44,743 nucleotides of DNA, taken from the NCBI GenBank assembly GCA_023259375.1, contig JAHFQC010000034.1, forward strand, positions 1 through 44,743, in the 5' to 3' direction. The position numbers and the translations under genes were made by a program. The notes beneath the pieces are model-generated. The model was not told the origin of the DNA. It saw only the letters and a program-made list of their open reading frames with translations, and made no database searches. The stretch is from Alphaproteobacteria bacterium. GTDB taxonomy: Bacteria; Pseudomonadota; Alphaproteobacteria; Micropepsales; Micropepsaceae. Shown here in pieces: positions 15,069-25,568 of this stretch; the stretch's first letter is position 1; the number at the start of each line of letters is the position of its first letter.

Positions 15069-15380
15069 ATGGCAAAAGCCGCCGCCGCCGTTAAGGCGAA
15101 GGTTGAGACGATTTCCACCCGCCAGCTGGCTGCTCAGCTCGCGCCCAAGCATGAACTGTCGAACAAGGCTTCGCTGGCCTATCTCGACGACGTGATCGCC
15201 ACGATCACCAAGCACCTCAAGAAGGGCGCCCGCGTCCGTCTGAACGGTCTTGGCATCCTGCAGGTCCGCAAGCGCGCCGCCCGCATGGGCCGCAACCCGG
15301 CCACCGGCGAAGCCATCAAGATTAAGGCTTCGAAGAAGGTCGCGTTCCGCGCCGCCAAGGAGCTGAAGGAAGCGATCTAA
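15069..15380 (+). CDS. HU/IHF-family DNA-binding protein
   Basis: 103 residues from ATG 15069 after AGAGGA; a longer frame from 15036 has no support. A short Ala/Lys-rich leader (AKAAAAVKAKVETIS) precedes the histone-like fold: STRQLAAQLAPKHELSNKAS, VIATITKHLKKGARVRLNGL and the C-terminal signature GRNPATGEAIKIKASKKVAF. HU proteins bend and compact DNA as dimers. The N-terminal leader is longer than in typical 90-residue HU. It is a single gene with its own terminator and a long upstream region, suggesting strong independent expression. Confidence 0.92.
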   Translation: MAKAAAAVKAKVETISTRQLAAQLAPKHELSNKASLAYLDDVIATITKHLKKGARVRLNGLGILQVRKRAARMGRNPATGEAIKIKASKKVAFRAAKELKEAI

Positions 15381-15402
15381 TCGCAGCCTTTTGTATCGAG
15401 GG

Positions 15403-15438
15403 AACGGCCGTACGGTTTTCCGTGCGGCCGTTTTCTTT
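15403..15438 (+). terminator. Intrinsic terminator after the HU-like gene
   Basis: AACGGCCGTACGG pairs over 13 positions (one G-U) with CCGTGCGGCCGTT around a TTTT loop, then TTCTTTTG. It is 22 bp past the stop codon. Confidence 0.9.
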
Positions 15439-15535
15439 TGTGCCAGTCGCGGCCGCGTCCAAGCTGTTGCAGCATTGCAGCCCTTTCGCTTGCCCTGCGG
15501 CTAAACGCGCGTTAAGCCTTGCCTGCTAGTTTTGA

Positions 15536-16591
<1,056 letters not shown>

Positions 16592-16601
16592 AGGACCCGA
16601 G

Positions 16602-17021
16602 ATGAAAACCCTGGCAGCGGCCCTTTTGTTCGCGACGCTGCCGGTGCAATCCGGGCTGGCGGCAACACTGACCGTTCACGTTACCGCGATCGACAAGAAG
16701 GGCGGCACCTTGCGGGTGTCGCTCTACGATTCTACCGGCTGGGATATGGACGACGACAAGCCCGTCGCCAGCGCCAACGTGCCGGCGGTGATGCCGGCCA
16801 CGACCGTGGTCCTCAAGGATATCAAACCCGGCGTTTACGGCATCAAACTGTTCCAGGACTATAATAATAACGGCCGTTTTGATCAGAACTTCCTGGGGTT
16901 GCCGCTGGAGCGTTACGGTTTCTCGCGCGATGCCGCGCCGCGTCTGTCGCAACCGTCGTTCGACCGCACCCGCTTCACCGTCAGCGATGGCGACAACGAG
17001 ATCTCCATCCGTCTGCAATAG
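16602..17021 (+). CDS. Secreted DUF2141 protein
   Basis: 139 residues from ATG 16602 (AAAGGA upstream), 10 bp after mdh, so probably cotranscribed. The signal peptide KTLAAALLFATLPVQSGLAA is followed by a beta-rich domain: LTVHVTAIDKKGGTLRVSLYD, VLKDIKPGVYGIKLFQDYNN and GRFDQNFLGLPLERYGFSRD, matching the DUF2141 pattern. DxNxNGxxD is like a calcium loop. The function of the family is unknown; a periplasmic location is inferred. Confidence 0.85.
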   Translation: MKTLAAALLFATLPVQSGLAATLTVHVTAIDKKGGTLRVSLYDSTGWDMDDDKPVASANVPAVMPATTVVLKDIKPGVYGIKLFQDYNNNGRFDQNFLGLPLERYGFSRDAAPRLSQPSFDRTRFTVSDGDNEISIRLQ

Positions 17022-17075
17022 GGCGTTTTCGGCAGGTGAATTGCCCGTAAGCTCCAAAATGCGTATGACAGAGGC

Positions 17076-17606
17076 ATGATCCCCCGTCTCGAAACCGACC
17101 GCCTTCTTCTCAGGGCCTTCCGCCAGGAAGACCTTGATGCCTGGGCTGCCATCAGTGCCGATCCGGAAACCATGCGGTTCCTGGGAGGGCCGATGATCCG
17201 CACCAACGCCTGGCGCGCCATGGCAACGACCCTCGGGCATTGGGTGCTCAAGGGCTACGGCATGTGGGCGGTCGAACGCAAAAGCGACGGCGCCTTGATC
17301 GGCCGCATCGGGATGCTGCAGCCGGAAGGCTGGACCGGTCTCGAAATCGGCTGGACGCTGGGCCGGCCCTATTGGGGCCGAGGCTACGCCACCGAAGCGG
17401 GCGCTGCGGCCATGCGCTATGCCTTCCTCACCCAGCCGGTGGACCGGGTGGTGTCGAACATCGATCCCGACAACGTCGCCTCGCAGGCGGTGGCCAAAAG
17501 GCTGGGCGAACAAAAAGGCCCGGAGGCGGAGCTGACCATCGGCGGCGAAACCTACAAGGTCGATGTCTGGTTCATCACCCGCGCGGAGTGGCTTGCACGG
17601 GAATGA
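17076..17606 (+). CDS. GNAT-family N-acetyltransferase (RimJ/RimL type)
   Basis: 176 residues. The opening IPRLETDRLLLRAFRQEDLD and EIGWTLGRPYWGRGYATEAG (the acetyl-CoA-binding RGYATEA loop) are typical of RimJ/RimL-like acetyltransferases, as is DPDNVASQAVAKRLG near the end. The substrate cannot be told. Its stop overlaps the MFS start by 4 bp (ATGA), so the two are coupled. Confidence 0.9.
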   Translation: MIPRLETDRLLLRAFRQEDLDAWAAISADPETMRFLGGPMIRTNAWRAMATTLGHWVLKGYGMWAVERKSDGALIGRIGMLQPEGWTGLEIGWTLGRPYWGRGYATEAGAAAMRYAFLTQPVDRVVSNIDPDNVASQAVAKRLGEQKGPEAELTIGGETYKVDVWFITRAEWLARE

Positions 17607-18829
17607 GCGAGCCGGTCTACCGTCACCGCGATTTCCTGTTCTTCGCGATCGGCCGTTTTCTCTCGACTGTCGCCATGATGGTGCAGTCGGTCGCGATCGG
17701 CTGGCAGATCTACGACATGGAAAAGACGCCGCTGGCGTTGGGCCTTGTCGGTCTTTGCCAGTTCGCGCCGATGTTCCTTTTCACCCTGCCGGCGGGCGAG
17801 ATCGCCGACCGCTTCGACCAGCGCCGCGTGCTGGCGATTGCGCTCGTCGTGCAAGGCTTGTGCGGCGGGCTGTTTCTGCTCCTCAGCATCCTTTCGGTGA
17901 AGACGGCGCTCGCTTATTACGCCGTGCTGGTGTTGTTCGGCATCGGGCGTGGATTTGCGTCGCCGTCGGGCCAGTCGCTGCTGCCGTTCCTGGTGCCGCG
18001 GGAGCGGCTGGCGCGCTCGATCGCGCTCAATTCGTCGGTCTTCACCACCGCGGTGATTGCCGGTCCGGCGCTGGGCGGCTTTCTCTACGCCTTTGGACCG
18101 CGGGCGACATACTCGATCTGTCTTGCGTTTTTCGTGATCGCCGCCGGGCTCACCGCATTGGTTCGCGGCCGTCGCGCCAAGCGGCCCGCCTCGACCTTGA
18201 CCCCGTTCGAGCGCGTCAAGGAAGGCGTCCGTTTCGTGCGGCACCGGCCGGTGATTTTCGGTGCCATCTCGCTCGATCTGTTTGCCGTGCTGCTCGGCGG
18301 CGCTACGGCGCTGCTGCCGATTTATGCCAAGGACATCCTGCACACCGGACCGATCGGTCTCGGCCTGTTGCGCAGCGCGCCGGCGATCGGCGCCGCAATG
18401 GTGGCGTTGACCCTGGCGCGCTGGCCGGTGGAACGGCAGATCGGCGTGAAGATGTTCGGTGCCGTCGCGATCTTCGGCATCGCCACCATCGTGTTCGGCG
18501 TCTCGACCGATTTCTGGCTGTCGATGGGGGCGCTGTTCGTGCTCGGTGCCTCCGACATGATCAGCGTGTTCGTGCGCCAGTCGCTGGTCAGCTTCGCCAC
18601 GCCCGACGAGATGCGCGGCCGGGTCGGTGCGGTGAACATGCTGTTCATCGGCGCTTCCAACGAACTCGGCGAATTCGAGAGCGGCATCACGGCGGCGCTG
18701 TTCGGACCGGTGCTCGCGGTGGTGATCGGCGGCATCGGTACGCTGGCCGTGGTCGGCACCTGGATGAAGCTCTTCCCGCCTCTCAGGACCGTCGACCGGC
18801 TCAAGGACGTGAAGGTCGAAGCCGCGTAG
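17603..18829 (+). CDS. MFS transporter (EntS-like, MFS_3 group)
   Basis: 408 residues with 10-12 predicted helices. The start at 17603 gives MSEPVYRHRDFLFFAIGRFL; the long frame to 17240 runs inside the GNAT gene. GWQIYDMEKTPLALGLVGL, the cytoplasmic loop GEIADRFDQRRVL (MFS motif A, DRxxxRR variant) and GIGRGFASPSGQSLLPFLVP place it with the enterobactin-exporter-like MFS proteins. It probably exports a small molecule. The overlap with the acetyltransferase hints that the two act on the same compound, as in resistance pairs, but this is inference. Confidence 0.88.
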   Translation: MSEPVYRHRDFLFFAIGRFLSTVAMMVQSVAIGWQIYDMEKTPLALGLVGLCQFAPMFLFTLPAGEIADRFDQRRVLAIALVVQGLCGGLFLLLSILSVKTALAYYAVLVLFGIGRGFASPSGQSLLPFLVPRERLARSIALNSSVFTTAVIAGPALGGFLYAFGPRATYSICLAFFVIAAGLTALVRGRRAKRPASTLTPFERVKEGVRFVRHRPVIFGAISLDLFAVLLGGATALLPIYAKDILHTGPIGLGLLRSAPAIGAAMVALTLARWPVERQIGVKMFGAVAIFGIATIVFGVSTDFWLSMGALFVLGASDMISVFVRQSLVSFATPDEMRGRVGAVNMLFIGASNELGEFESGITAALFGPVLAVVIGGIGTLAVVGTWMKLFPPLRTVDRLKDVKVEAA

Positions 18830-18830
18830 A

Positions 18831-18893
18831 GCGCTTCCCGATAAGTGGGCCGCTAGCGACAGCGTTTCGCGGCGGTTATCGGATAAGAAGCGC
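18831..18893. repeat. Two-step inverted repeat after the MFS gene
   Basis: GCGCTTC (18831-18837) pairs with GAAGCGC (18887-18893), and CCGATAA (18838-18844) with TTATCGG (18876-18882), leaving an ATAA bulge and a GC-rich centre. The outer arms resemble the GCGCTTTCGG repeat before mdh. It lies between two convergent genes and could also serve as a terminator. Confidence 0.5.
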
Positions 18894-18900
18894 GACCAAA

Positions 18901-19455
18901 TCAGAACTTGTAATTCAGCGAGGCATACACGCCATTCGAGTCGGCCTGGATGTCGCTGTAGACCCCGTACGGCTTATGATAGCGCGTGGTGATCAGCTCG
19001 TTATAGAGCAGCGAAATGCCGAAGCTGGCGGCGACGTCGTACCAGTGATGCTTCTCGGCATCGACGCGGCTCCAGCCGACGAAACCAGCGGCGGCGTAGG
19101 CGGGAATGCCATACGACCAGCCATAGCGCTCGCGCAGGAATTCCGCCGGGGCGAAGGCGAGGGCGGAGGTGTCGGACGGGAACGAATTCCAGTTAGGCCC
19201 GCCCTTGGTGCAAGGGGTCGCGAACGGGCGGCATTCCTTGATCAGATGCTTGAGGCCATAGGCCGTACCGACGGTCAGGACGGTGGTGACCGCGAGCTGC
19301 GCCGTGCCGGTATAGTCTTCCTTGAGCAGCGTGATACCGCCGGCCACGACCGGCAGAGCGATGGCAATGCCGGTGCCCAGCTTTTCCGTCGTCTTGGCGG
19401 ACGCCGGTCCGGCAATGACGACGATGGCCAACGCGGCGCCCACGAAACGCTTCAT
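18901..19455 (-). CDS. Secreted PAP2-family phosphatase-like protein with altered motif 2
   Basis: 184 residues. The signal peptide KRFVGAALAIVVIAGPASA is followed by hydrophobic helices. PAP2 motif 1 is present (K-x6-RP in LKHLIKECRP) and motif 3 is present (SR-x5-H-x3-D in SRVDAEKHHWYD). Motif 2, normally PSGH, reads FPSDTSALAF, so the usual His is missing. The C-terminus DIQADSNGVYASLNYKF ends in Phe like outer-membrane strands. Possible substrates are lipid phosphates, but the variant motif leaves catalysis uncertain. It lies 76 bp after the OmpA-like gene, on the same strand as efp-suhB. Confidence 0.78.
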   Translation of the reverse strand: MKRFVGAALAIVVIAGPASAKTTEKLGTGIAIALPVVAGGITLLKEDYTGTAQLAVTTVLTVGTAYGLKHLIKECRPFATPCTKGGPNWNSFPSDTSALAFAPAEFLRERYGWSYGIPAYAAAGFVGWSRVDAEKHHWYDVAASFGISLLYNELITTRYHKPYGVYSDIQADSNGVYASLNYKF

Positions 19456-19531
19456 GCGAACCTCTGCTGCAGTCTAGAATAGAACCAATAAGGCAGGTTC
19501 TGTGACCGCTGTCACGCGCGAATTTGTGGGA

Positions 19532-20392
19532 TCAGCCCTTCACGAACACGTCGACCCGGTCGAGCGGACCATCGTCGTCGGCGCCGCCCAGCGCGAACAC
19601 GTCGATGCGCTCGGAGGGGATGCCGTCGTCGATCAGAAGCTGGCGGACAACCAGTGCCCGCTTGAGCGAAAGACGCCGCGTATCCGAGGTTTTCTCGCCC
19701 TTGGCGCCGGCGTAGGCCATCAACTGGACCCGTCCGCTGTCGCCCATGCCGCTCGTCAGCGACGTCGCGAGACTGCGCACCGACGCTACGGCAGACCCGG
19801 ATGGCTCCGAGGCGCCGGCGGTGAAGGTGATCGAATCCTTGCGGTTTCCTGACGGAGTTCTGGCCTTAGGCTTTTCGATGCTCGCCGTCTTGGTCGGCTT
19901 CGGCGTGCTGGCGACCGCTTTCGGTGCTGCGGCCTTCGGCGGTGGCGCGGCCTGCGATTGCTGGCCGGTGCCGGTGATCAGGTCGATGTCGGCAAAGCCG
20001 TTGATCGAAGACTTGGGCTGCGGGGCCTGCTTTGGCTGCGCGGCCGGCTTCGGCGTTTCCGGCTTCGGCGTCTGCACCGGAGCTGGCGTCACGGTGGCGA
20101 CGCGCTTCTTCTTTGGCGGTGGCGGTGCGGCGGCGACTTCCGGCTCGGTTGAGGGCGTCACGGCCGTCGTAGCCGGCGTCGTCGCCTTGCGGGCGCGGTG
20201 ATGGCCCGGCGGCCTCAGACGGACGGCATCGTCCTGCCACGGCTGCAGCAGCGACGGCACATAGCGGGGTTGGCCGGTGGCCGGATCGATCACGGTCTGG
20301 CCGCTGCCATCGCCGCCGACGATGACACTGTCGCTCTGCGCCGCCGCGGGCGCGGCGAACAGGATGATTATCAGGAACGGGACGATGCGCAT
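19532..20392 (-). CDS. OmpA-family C-terminal-domain protein with long Pro/Ala linker
   Basis: 286 residues. The signal peptide RIVPFLIIILFAAPAAAQ is followed by a low-complexity Pro/Ala/Lys-rich linker (about residues 60-185) and a C-terminal domain (about 190-286) resembling the peptidoglycan-binding OmpA fold: DSITFTAGASEPSGSA, VQLMAYAGAKGEKTSDTRRL-SLKRALVVRQLLI, SERIDVFALG and DRVDVFV. It probably spans or tethers the envelope to the cell wall. It follows suhB by 57 bp on the same strand. The linker is the main reason long antisense frames appear here. Confidence 0.85.
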   Translation of the reverse strand: MRIVPFLIIILFAAPAAAQSDSVIVGGDGSGQTVIDPATGQPRYVPSLLQPWQDDAVRLRPPGHHRARKATTPATTAVTPSTEPEVAAAPPPPKKKRVATVTPAPVQTPKPETPKPAAQPKQAPQPKSSINGFADIDLITGTGQQSQAAPPPKAAAPKAVASTPKPTKTASIEKPKARTPSGNRKDSITFTAGASEPSGSAVASVRSLATSLTSGMGDSGRVQLMAYAGAKGEKTSDTRRLSLKRALVVRQLLIDDGIPSERIDVFALGGADDDGPLDRVDVFVKG

Positions 20393-20449
20393 GGAATCAG
20401 CCGATCCTCTCGGTGCGGAAGATAACCATAACCACGTCCAAGTCGCGCC

Positions 20450-21256
20450 TCAACTGAAGGGATTTTGAAGAATCGACATCAGCTGGGGATGCAACGCCTC
20501 GTTGGCCGCCAGAACGTCGCCATTGGTAAACGGATCGGGCGAACCATTGAGATTGGTAACCAGCCCCCCGGCCTCGCGCACCAGAAGGATGCCGGCAGCA
20601 ATGTCCCAGGGATTGAGGCCGCGTTCCCAGAACGCGTCAAAACGTCCCGCCGCGGTGAAGGCGAGGTCGAGCGAAGCCGCGCCGCAGCGCCGGATGCCGG
20701 AGGTGCGCGAGACGATCGCCTTCACTTCGGCGAGGCTGCGTTCGCGCTCCTCGTCGGTGCCGCGGGCCATAAAGGGAATGCCGGTGGCCATCAAGGTCTC
20801 GGGCAGGGTTTTGCGGGCGGCAACGCGCAGCCGCTTGTCGTTGAGATAGGCGCCGTGGCCCTTCTCGGCGACATAGAGCTCGTCCGAGATCGGATTGTAG
20901 ATCACCGCCGACTGCAGCTGGCCCTCGCGTTCGAGCGCGATCGAGATCGCGAAGATCGGCACGCCGTGAAGGAAGTTCGTGGTGCCGTCGATCGGGTCGA
21001 TGATGAAGCGATGGGTCTTATCCGGGCCTTCGCGGAAGCCGCCTTCCTCGCCGAGGAAGCCATAGCCGGGACGGGCCTTGGTCAGTTCTTCGTAGAGAAT
21101 GCGCTCGGTGCGCTCGTCGGCGTTGGAGACGAAGTCGGCCGGGCCTTTGTGGCTGACCTGCAGGTTTTCGAGTTCGCCGAAGTCGCGGATCAGCGGACGG
21201 GCGGCCTTGCGGGCGGCCGCGACCATGACGTTCAGGGCGGGAGAAAGATACGGCAT
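20450..21256 (-). CDS. suhB: Inositol monophosphatase family protein SuhB
   Basis: 268 residues of the Mg-dependent, lithium-sensitive phosphatase family. GFLGEEGG, the metal-binding DPIDGTTNFLHGVP, and the late WDIAAGILLVREAGG (third metal Asp) are intact. SuhB hydrolyses inositol phosphates and in proteobacteria also affects rRNA transcription. The ATG shares one base with the efp stop (TAATG), so it is translationally coupled to efp. Confidence 0.95.
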   Translation of the reverse strand: MPYLSPALNVMVAAARKAARPLIRDFGELENLQVSHKGPADFVSNADERTERILYEELTKARPGYGFLGEEGGFREGPDKTHRFIIDPIDGTTNFLHGVPIFAISIALEREGQLQSAVIYNPISDELYVAEKGHGAYLNDKRLRVAARKTLPETLMATGIPFMARGTDEERERSLAEVKAIVSRTSGIRRCGAASLDLAFTAAGRFDAFWERGLNPWDIAAGILLVREAGGLVTNLNGSPDPFTNGDVLAANEALHPQLMSILQNPFS

Positions 21257-21825
21257 TAGATTTCAGCTCTCTTCACATAACTGCCGTCTTCGGTCGAGAC
21301 GACGACTTTGGTGCCGGCATCGATGAACGGCGGCACCTGGATCTTCATGCCGTTTTCGAGCGTGGCGCTCTTGTACGACGGCGCGGCGGTGCCGCCTTTC
21401 ATGACCGGATCGGCTTCGGCGACGGTCATCACCACCTGCAACGGCAACTGGATGCCGAGCGGCCTTTCTTCGTAGCTCGTCACCATCACCTTCATGCCGT
21501 CGGTGAGGAACTGAGCGCGCTCGCCGACGAATTCCTTTTGCAGTTCGATCTGCTCGTAGGTGTTGGTGTCCATGAACACCAGCATCTCGCCTTCGGCGTA
21601 GAGGAACTGATAGTCCTTCTTCTCAAGATAAATTTCATCAACCGTTTCGTCGGAGCGGAAACGCTGGTTCAGCTTGGTTCCGTTGATGATGTTCTTGAGT
21701 TCGACCTGATTGTAGGCGCCACCCTTGCCGGGCTTGACCGCCTGTGTCTTCACCGCGATCCACAAGCCGCCATCGAATTCGACAAGCGTGCCCGGACGGA
21801 TTTCGTTACCGGCGATCTTGGCCAT
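21256..21825 (-). CDS. efp: Elongation factor P
   Basis: 189 residues from ATG 21823-21825; a frame continuing to 22263 is upstream noise. [55 protein letters not shown] and the C-terminal [20 protein letters not shown] are EF-P landmarks. The loop reads KPGKGGA with Lys34 at its tip, the residue beta-lysylated by EpmA in many bacteria; no epmA or epmB is in the window. EF-P relieves stalling at poly-Pro, which suits the Pro-rich OmpA-like protein encoded two genes on. It is the first gene of efp-suhB. Confidence 0.97.
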   Translation of the reverse strand: MAKIAGNEIRPGTLVEFDGGLWIAVKTQAVKPGKGGAYNQVELKNIINGTKLNQRFRSDETVDEIYLEKKDYQFLYAEGEMLVFMDTNTYEQIELQKEFVGERAQFLTDGMKVMVTSYEERPLGIQLPLQVVMTVAEADPVMKGGTAAPSYKSATLENGMKIQVPPFIDAGTKVVVSTEDGSYVKRAEI

Positions 21826-21871
21826 GGGATTTCCTCGTTTTGGCGGCCGGCCCCACGGGCGGGACGGACCT

Positions 21872-21887
21872 CCGGGATCGCTCCCGG
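21872..21887. other. Short hairpin in the efp leader
   Basis: CCGGGA-TCGC-TCCCGG lies 47 bp upstream of the efp start, inside the 228-bp region shared with the divergent GT87-like gene. It could form in either leader. No known riboswitch features are seen. Confidence 0.3.
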
Positions 21888-22053
21888 GCGATGATTTCAG
21901 GTCGTGAGAAAGAGCGCGCAGGGTGATAGCAGGGATGGCGTGGAAGGGCAAATTGGACGGGTCCGGGGAGCGGCCCTTTGGCGCATCTCTCGCACAAAAA
22001 AAACAACGCTGGTATGACGTTTCGGGGATTTCCAGGAAACGCACCGGCGGGCC

Positions 22054-23253
22054 ATGAAACAGAACAAATTCGTGCGGTTGATGTCGCCTCGCGAAGACCT
22101 GCAGTTCAAACTGACGGTCGCGGGCGGGATTTTCCTTATAATATTTGTACTGGGCTATATCCTTCAATCCCATCCGCCGCGCGACCAGCATGGCTATCTT
22201 CTGGGCCGCGATTTTGTGAATTACTGGATGGGCGCGCGCGCTGCTCTGGCGGGACGGGCCCAATCATTACTGCATATCGTTTCCTATAACGAAGAGCTGA
22301 TCGCGCTCTTTGGACCGATGCCGCCGCACAACTGGTCCTATCCGCCGGTCATGTTGCTGTTCCTCTGGCCGCTTGGTTTTTTACCCTACATTTCCGCCCT
22401 CGTGCTGTGGTCGCTCGCTGGCCTCGCCGTTTATCTGGTCGCCGCGCGAAGCACCAACCGCAGCGGCGGCTTTCTTGCCTTTGTGGCGGTCTGCCCGACC
22501 GTCGGGATTTGTTTGTTTTGCGGCCAAAACGGCTTTCTCACCGCGGCGCTGTTGATTTTTGTCTATCGCTACTGGGATGAGCGGCCCTGGCTTGCCGGAA
22601 TATTTCTGGGCTGCATGCTCTATAAACCGCACTTGGTTGTGCTTTTTCCTCTGGCGCTGGCATTGAGCGGCCGCTGGAAAGCCTTCATCTCCGCCGCAAT
22701 CACGGTGCTCGCGCTGGGTCTTTTGACCGCGGCCGTTTTCGGCCATGACATTTGGAGCGAGTATCTGCGCCTCGTCACGCCGGTGCAGCATGGCGTGATG
22801 ACCACCGGCACGGGCTTTCTCACCATGATGCCGACGGGATTTATGCAGGCGCGCATGATGGGGTATTCCATCCACGTCGCCTGGTTGGTTCAACTTCCTT
22901 TCACCGCCTTGGCGGTGATCGCCGTCGTGTGGACCTTTATGAAGCGGCGGGATCCGCTATTGTCCTATGCGGTGCTGATCACGGCCAGTTTCGTCGTTAC
23001 GCCGTATGCCTTCGACTACGACATGGTGGTGTTCGGCTGGCTCCTCGCCATGCTGTGGCCGTGCTTCTTCGGCAAGGCCGACCGAGTGCTCCTCATTTTG
23101 ATCTGGACGTTGCCGGTCGCCATGCTGATTTACGGCGAACATTATCTGCCGGTCGCCGCGCCCTTGATGGCGCTCTTTCTTGTTCGTCTTCTGCAAAAGC
23201 AAAACGGCGGAACCATAAGTCCCGCCGTTGCTGAAGGTCTGCCTGGAATATAG
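22054..23253 (+). CDS. GT87-like (DUF2029) integral membrane protein
   Basis: 399 residues with about 9-10 hydrophobic helices. [19 protein letters not shown] (a DxxxY-containing first periplasmic loop) and [20 protein letters not shown] are characteristic of the GT87/DUF2029 family of polyprenyl-phosphate-sugar-dependent glycosyltransferases. [19 protein letters not shown] and [20 protein letters not shown] are further marks. It probably transfers a sugar to a lipid or glycan at the outer face of the inner membrane. The ribosome site is weak. It converges on fba, with stops 3 bp apart. Confidence 0.85.
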   Translation: MKQNKFVRLMSPREDLQFKLTVAGGIFLIIFVLGYILQSHPPRDQHGYLLGRDFVNYWMGARAALAGRAQSLLHIVSYNEELIALFGPMPPHNWSYPPVMLLFLWPLGFLPYISALVLWSLAGLAVYLVAARSTNRSGGFLAFVAVCPTVGICLFCGQNGFLTAALLIFVYRYWDERPWLAGIFLGCMLYKPHLVVLFPLALALSGRWKAFISAAITVLALGLLTAAVFGHDIWSEYLRLVTPVQHGVMTTGTGFLTMMPTGFMQARMMGYSIHVAWLVQLPFTALAVIAVVWTFMKRRDPLLSYAVLITASFVVTPYAFDYDMVVFGWLLAMLWPCFFGKADRVLLILIWTLPVAMLIYGEHYLPVAAPLMALFLVRLLQKQNGGTISPAVAEGLPGI

Positions 23254-23256
23254 GGC

Positions 23257-24333
23257 TTACTGGACGACCGACTTGCCGATCGAGCCGAGGTCCTTCATGC
23301 ATTCTTCCAGGCGCGCGATGATGCCCAGTTCGCCGGCGCGCAGCCACTTGCGCGGATCGTAGAGCTTCTTGTACGGCGTGTGGGTTTCCGGATCGACCTG
23401 GTACTTGAAGGCCTTCGGATTGGCTTCGACTTCCTTGCCGACGGCTTCGGCGAAGGCGAACTGCATGTCGGTGTCGATGTTCATCTTGAACACGCCGTAG
23501 GTCACCGCTTCCTTGATCAGGTGCTTTTCCGAACCCGAACCGCCGTGGAACACGAGGTCGAGCGGGTTCTTGTTGAGGTCGTGCTTCTTGGCGACCAGAT
23601 CCTGCGAATTCTTCAGGATGATCGGGCGCAGTTTGACGTTGCCCGGCGCATAGACGCCGTGGACGTTGCCGAACGAGGCCGCAACCGAGAAATTGCCGAT
23701 CGGCGACAGCACTTCATAAGCGCGCAGCACGTCTTCCGGCTGGGTGTAGAGCTTCGGATTGCCGACATCGCCTTCTTCGAGTTCGGCACCGATGCCGTCT
23801 TCTTCGCCGCCGGTGACGCCGAGTTCGATTTCAAGGCTCATGCCGAGCGGGGCGAGGCGCTTCAGGATGCGGGCGCATTCCTTGAGGTTCTCTTCCAGCG
23901 GCTCGCTCGAGAGGTCGACCATGTGCGAGGAATAGAGCGGCTTGCCGTGCTTCTCGAAATACTTCTCCGAGACATCGATCAGGCCGTCGACCCAGGGGAG
24001 CAGCTTGCGGTTGGCGTGGTCGGTGTGCAGCGCGACGCAGACGCCATACTCTTCGGCGAGCAGATGGACGTGCTGGGCGATCGAGGTCGAGCCCGCAACG
24101 CGGGCGCGGTGCGCATCGGGAGCGCCTTCGCCGGCGAAGAAGCGGGCGCCGCCGTTCGACATCTGAATGATGACGTCGGACTTGTACTTGGCCGCGCCTT
24201 CGAGCACCGCGTTGAGGACGTTGGTGGAGACCACGTTCACGGCCGGAAGGGCGTAACCCCCTTCTTTCGCGGCGGCGATCAGTTGGCGATATTCCTTGCC
24301 GGTCACGACGCCGGGCTTCAGCTTGACGGTCAT
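23257..24333 (-). CDS. fba: Class II fructose-bisphosphate aldolase
   Basis: 358 residues. Zn-dependent aldolase of the FbaA type: YALPAVNVVSTNVLNAVLEG, the metal-binding VALHTDHANRKLLPWVDGL, SSHMVDLSSEPLEENL, and NVHGVYAPGNVKLRP, LDLVFHGGSGSEKHLI and YGVFKMNIDTDMQFAF for substrate and second-metal sites. It cleaves or forms fructose-1,6-bisphosphate in glycolysis and gluconeogenesis. It is the last leftward gene of the tkt-gap-pgk-fbaB-thiE block and duplicates the activity of the class I enzyme encoded at 25661. Confidence 0.97.
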   Translation of the reverse strand: MTVKLKPGVVTGKEYRQLIAAAKEGGYALPAVNVVSTNVLNAVLEGAAKYKSDVIIQMSNGGARFFAGEGAPDAHRARVAGSTSIAQHVHLLAEEYGVCVALHTDHANRKLLPWVDGLIDVSEKYFEKHGKPLYSSHMVDLSSEPLEENLKECARILKRLAPLGMSLEIELGVTGGEEDGIGAELEEGDVGNPKLYTQPEDVLRAYEVLSPIGNFSVAASFGNVHGVYAPGNVKLRPIILKNSQDLVAKKHDLNKNPLDLVFHGGSGSEKHLIKEAVTYGVFKMNIDTDMQFAFAEAVGKEVEANPKAFKYQVDPETHTPYKKLYDPRKWLRAGELGIIARLEECMKDLGSIGKSVVQ

Positions 24334-24417
24334 GTCGTCCTCATCGTTTTTTCGGGGCTTAAATAGCCGCGTGATTGCGGCAAAACAACGCCGCTCATGT
24401 GCGGCAAAGATAATCAG

Positions 24418-25038
24418 CTAAAACAAAGCATTAAAGGCCCGTACGGCGGCCGCGGGGCCGTCCTTGTAGGCCCATATTCCGCTCGAAACGGCTAAAAAAT
24501 CGGCACCGGCGGCAATGAGCGGCGCGGCGTTGTCGACGGTAATGCCGCCGATCGCCACGCAGGGAACCGTCATGATTTCGGCCCACCACTGCAACACCTC
24601 GATTTCACACGATGTTTTCGGGTCCTTGGTGGGCGTGGGGTAGAACGCGCCGAACGCGACATAATCGGCCCCGGCCTCGCCCGCTTGCATCGCGAGATGA
24701 CGCGAGTTGTGACAAGTGACGCCGACGATGCGGTCTTTGCCGACCAGACTACGGGCTTCTACGTACGGCGTGTCGTCTTGTCCGACGTGAACGCCGTCAC
24801 AGCCGAGCTTGGCCGCCAGATCGGGCCGGTCGTTGAGAATGAAGGCGACATCGTGGCTTTGCGCCACCGGCATCAGCGCATCGACCGCCCGCGCGATGTC
24901 GTCCTCCGGCACATCCTTGAGGCGAAGCTGCAGGCAGGCAACATCGCCCGCATCCAGCGTTTGTTTCAACGTCTCGCGGAACGGCTTCGGGTCCAGCGTC
25001 GGCGGCGTAATGAGGTAGAGGCGGGTGGGTGTGGTCAT
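24418..25038 (-). CDS. thiE: Thiamine-phosphate synthase
   Basis: 206 residues. TIM-barrel enzyme joining HMP-PP and thiazole phosphate: [46 protein letters not shown] with [20 protein letters not shown] and [17 protein letters not shown]. It lies 84 bp upstream of fba and 20 bp downstream of the small membrane-protein gene. Transketolase in the same block needs thiamine diphosphate, a plausible functional link. Confidence 0.94.
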   Translation of the reverse strand: MTTPTRLYLITPPTLDPKPFRETLKQTLDAGDVACLQLRLKDVPEDDIARAVDALMPVAQSHDVAFILNDRPDLAAKLGCDGVHVGQDDTPYVEARSLVGKDRIVGVTCHNSRHLAMQAGEAGADYVAFGAFYPTPTKDPKTSCEIEVLQWWAEIMTVPCVAIGGITVDNAAPLIAAGADFLAVSSGIWAYKDGPAAAVRAFNALF

Positions 25039-25058
25039 AGAAAGTTCCGGAAAATCAG

Positions 25059-25568
25059 TCAGGACTTTACATCAAAATCTGCCGCGAATTCTTCCGCAAG
25101 AAGCTGAAAATCGACCCGGCTAAAGGCGCCGTCTTTCACGGTAAGCGGCTCGCCATTGCGGCGGCGAAGTTCAGTAACCCATTCGGCCAGCTTGGCCCAC
25201 AAAACAACGAAATCGCGGCCCCACATGCGGCGGAAGTGGCCTTTGTCGATGAGTGCTTGGCGAGCCATGTAGCCGAGCCGCTGGAAGCGAACGGTGATGC
25301 GGTGGGCGGCCATTTCTTCTTCCGCACTCCACTTATGAAAGTCCTGATCGGCAGTATTCAGCCGCGCAATGTCCGGCTTGATCGCATCCATCTGTTCGGC
25401 TGCCCAGATCAGAACTTCGGCGGCGCGGGAATTCCGGGACTCATGCAGTGATTTTCTCGCGTACCACACCGAGATAATGACGAGGATCGCCAATAACGTC
25501 TGGATCGTCGCCGCGATGGCTGCGATGGCCGTCCAATCGATGGGAAGAAAATTATAGCTGAGATTCAT
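25059..25568 (-). CDS. Hypothetical single-span membrane protein
   Basis: 169 residues. The N-terminal hydrophobic segment ([25 protein letters not shown]) is followed by a soluble, charged, helical domain: [40 protein letters not shown] and [20 protein letters not shown]. The layout resembles DUF4760-like proteins with one N-terminal span and a helical tail, but I cannot assign it. It is wedged between fbaB and thiE and shows no link to carbon metabolism. The start is preceded by GGGGGCGG. Confidence 0.65.
   Translation of the reverse strand: MNLSYNFLPIDWTAIAAIAATIQTLLAILVIISVWYARKSLHESRNSRAAEVLIWAAEQMDAIKPDIARLNTADQDFHKWSAEEEMAAHRITVRFQRLGYMARQALIDKGHFRRMWGRDFVVLWAKLAEWVTELRRRNGEPLTVKDGAFSRVDFQLLAEEFAADFDVKS

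Noticed and set aside
17563..19482. A 639-codon rightward frame through the MFS gene and beyond
   Set aside because: It is the +1 shadow of the MFS gene continuing antisense through the PAP2 gene; no domain seen.
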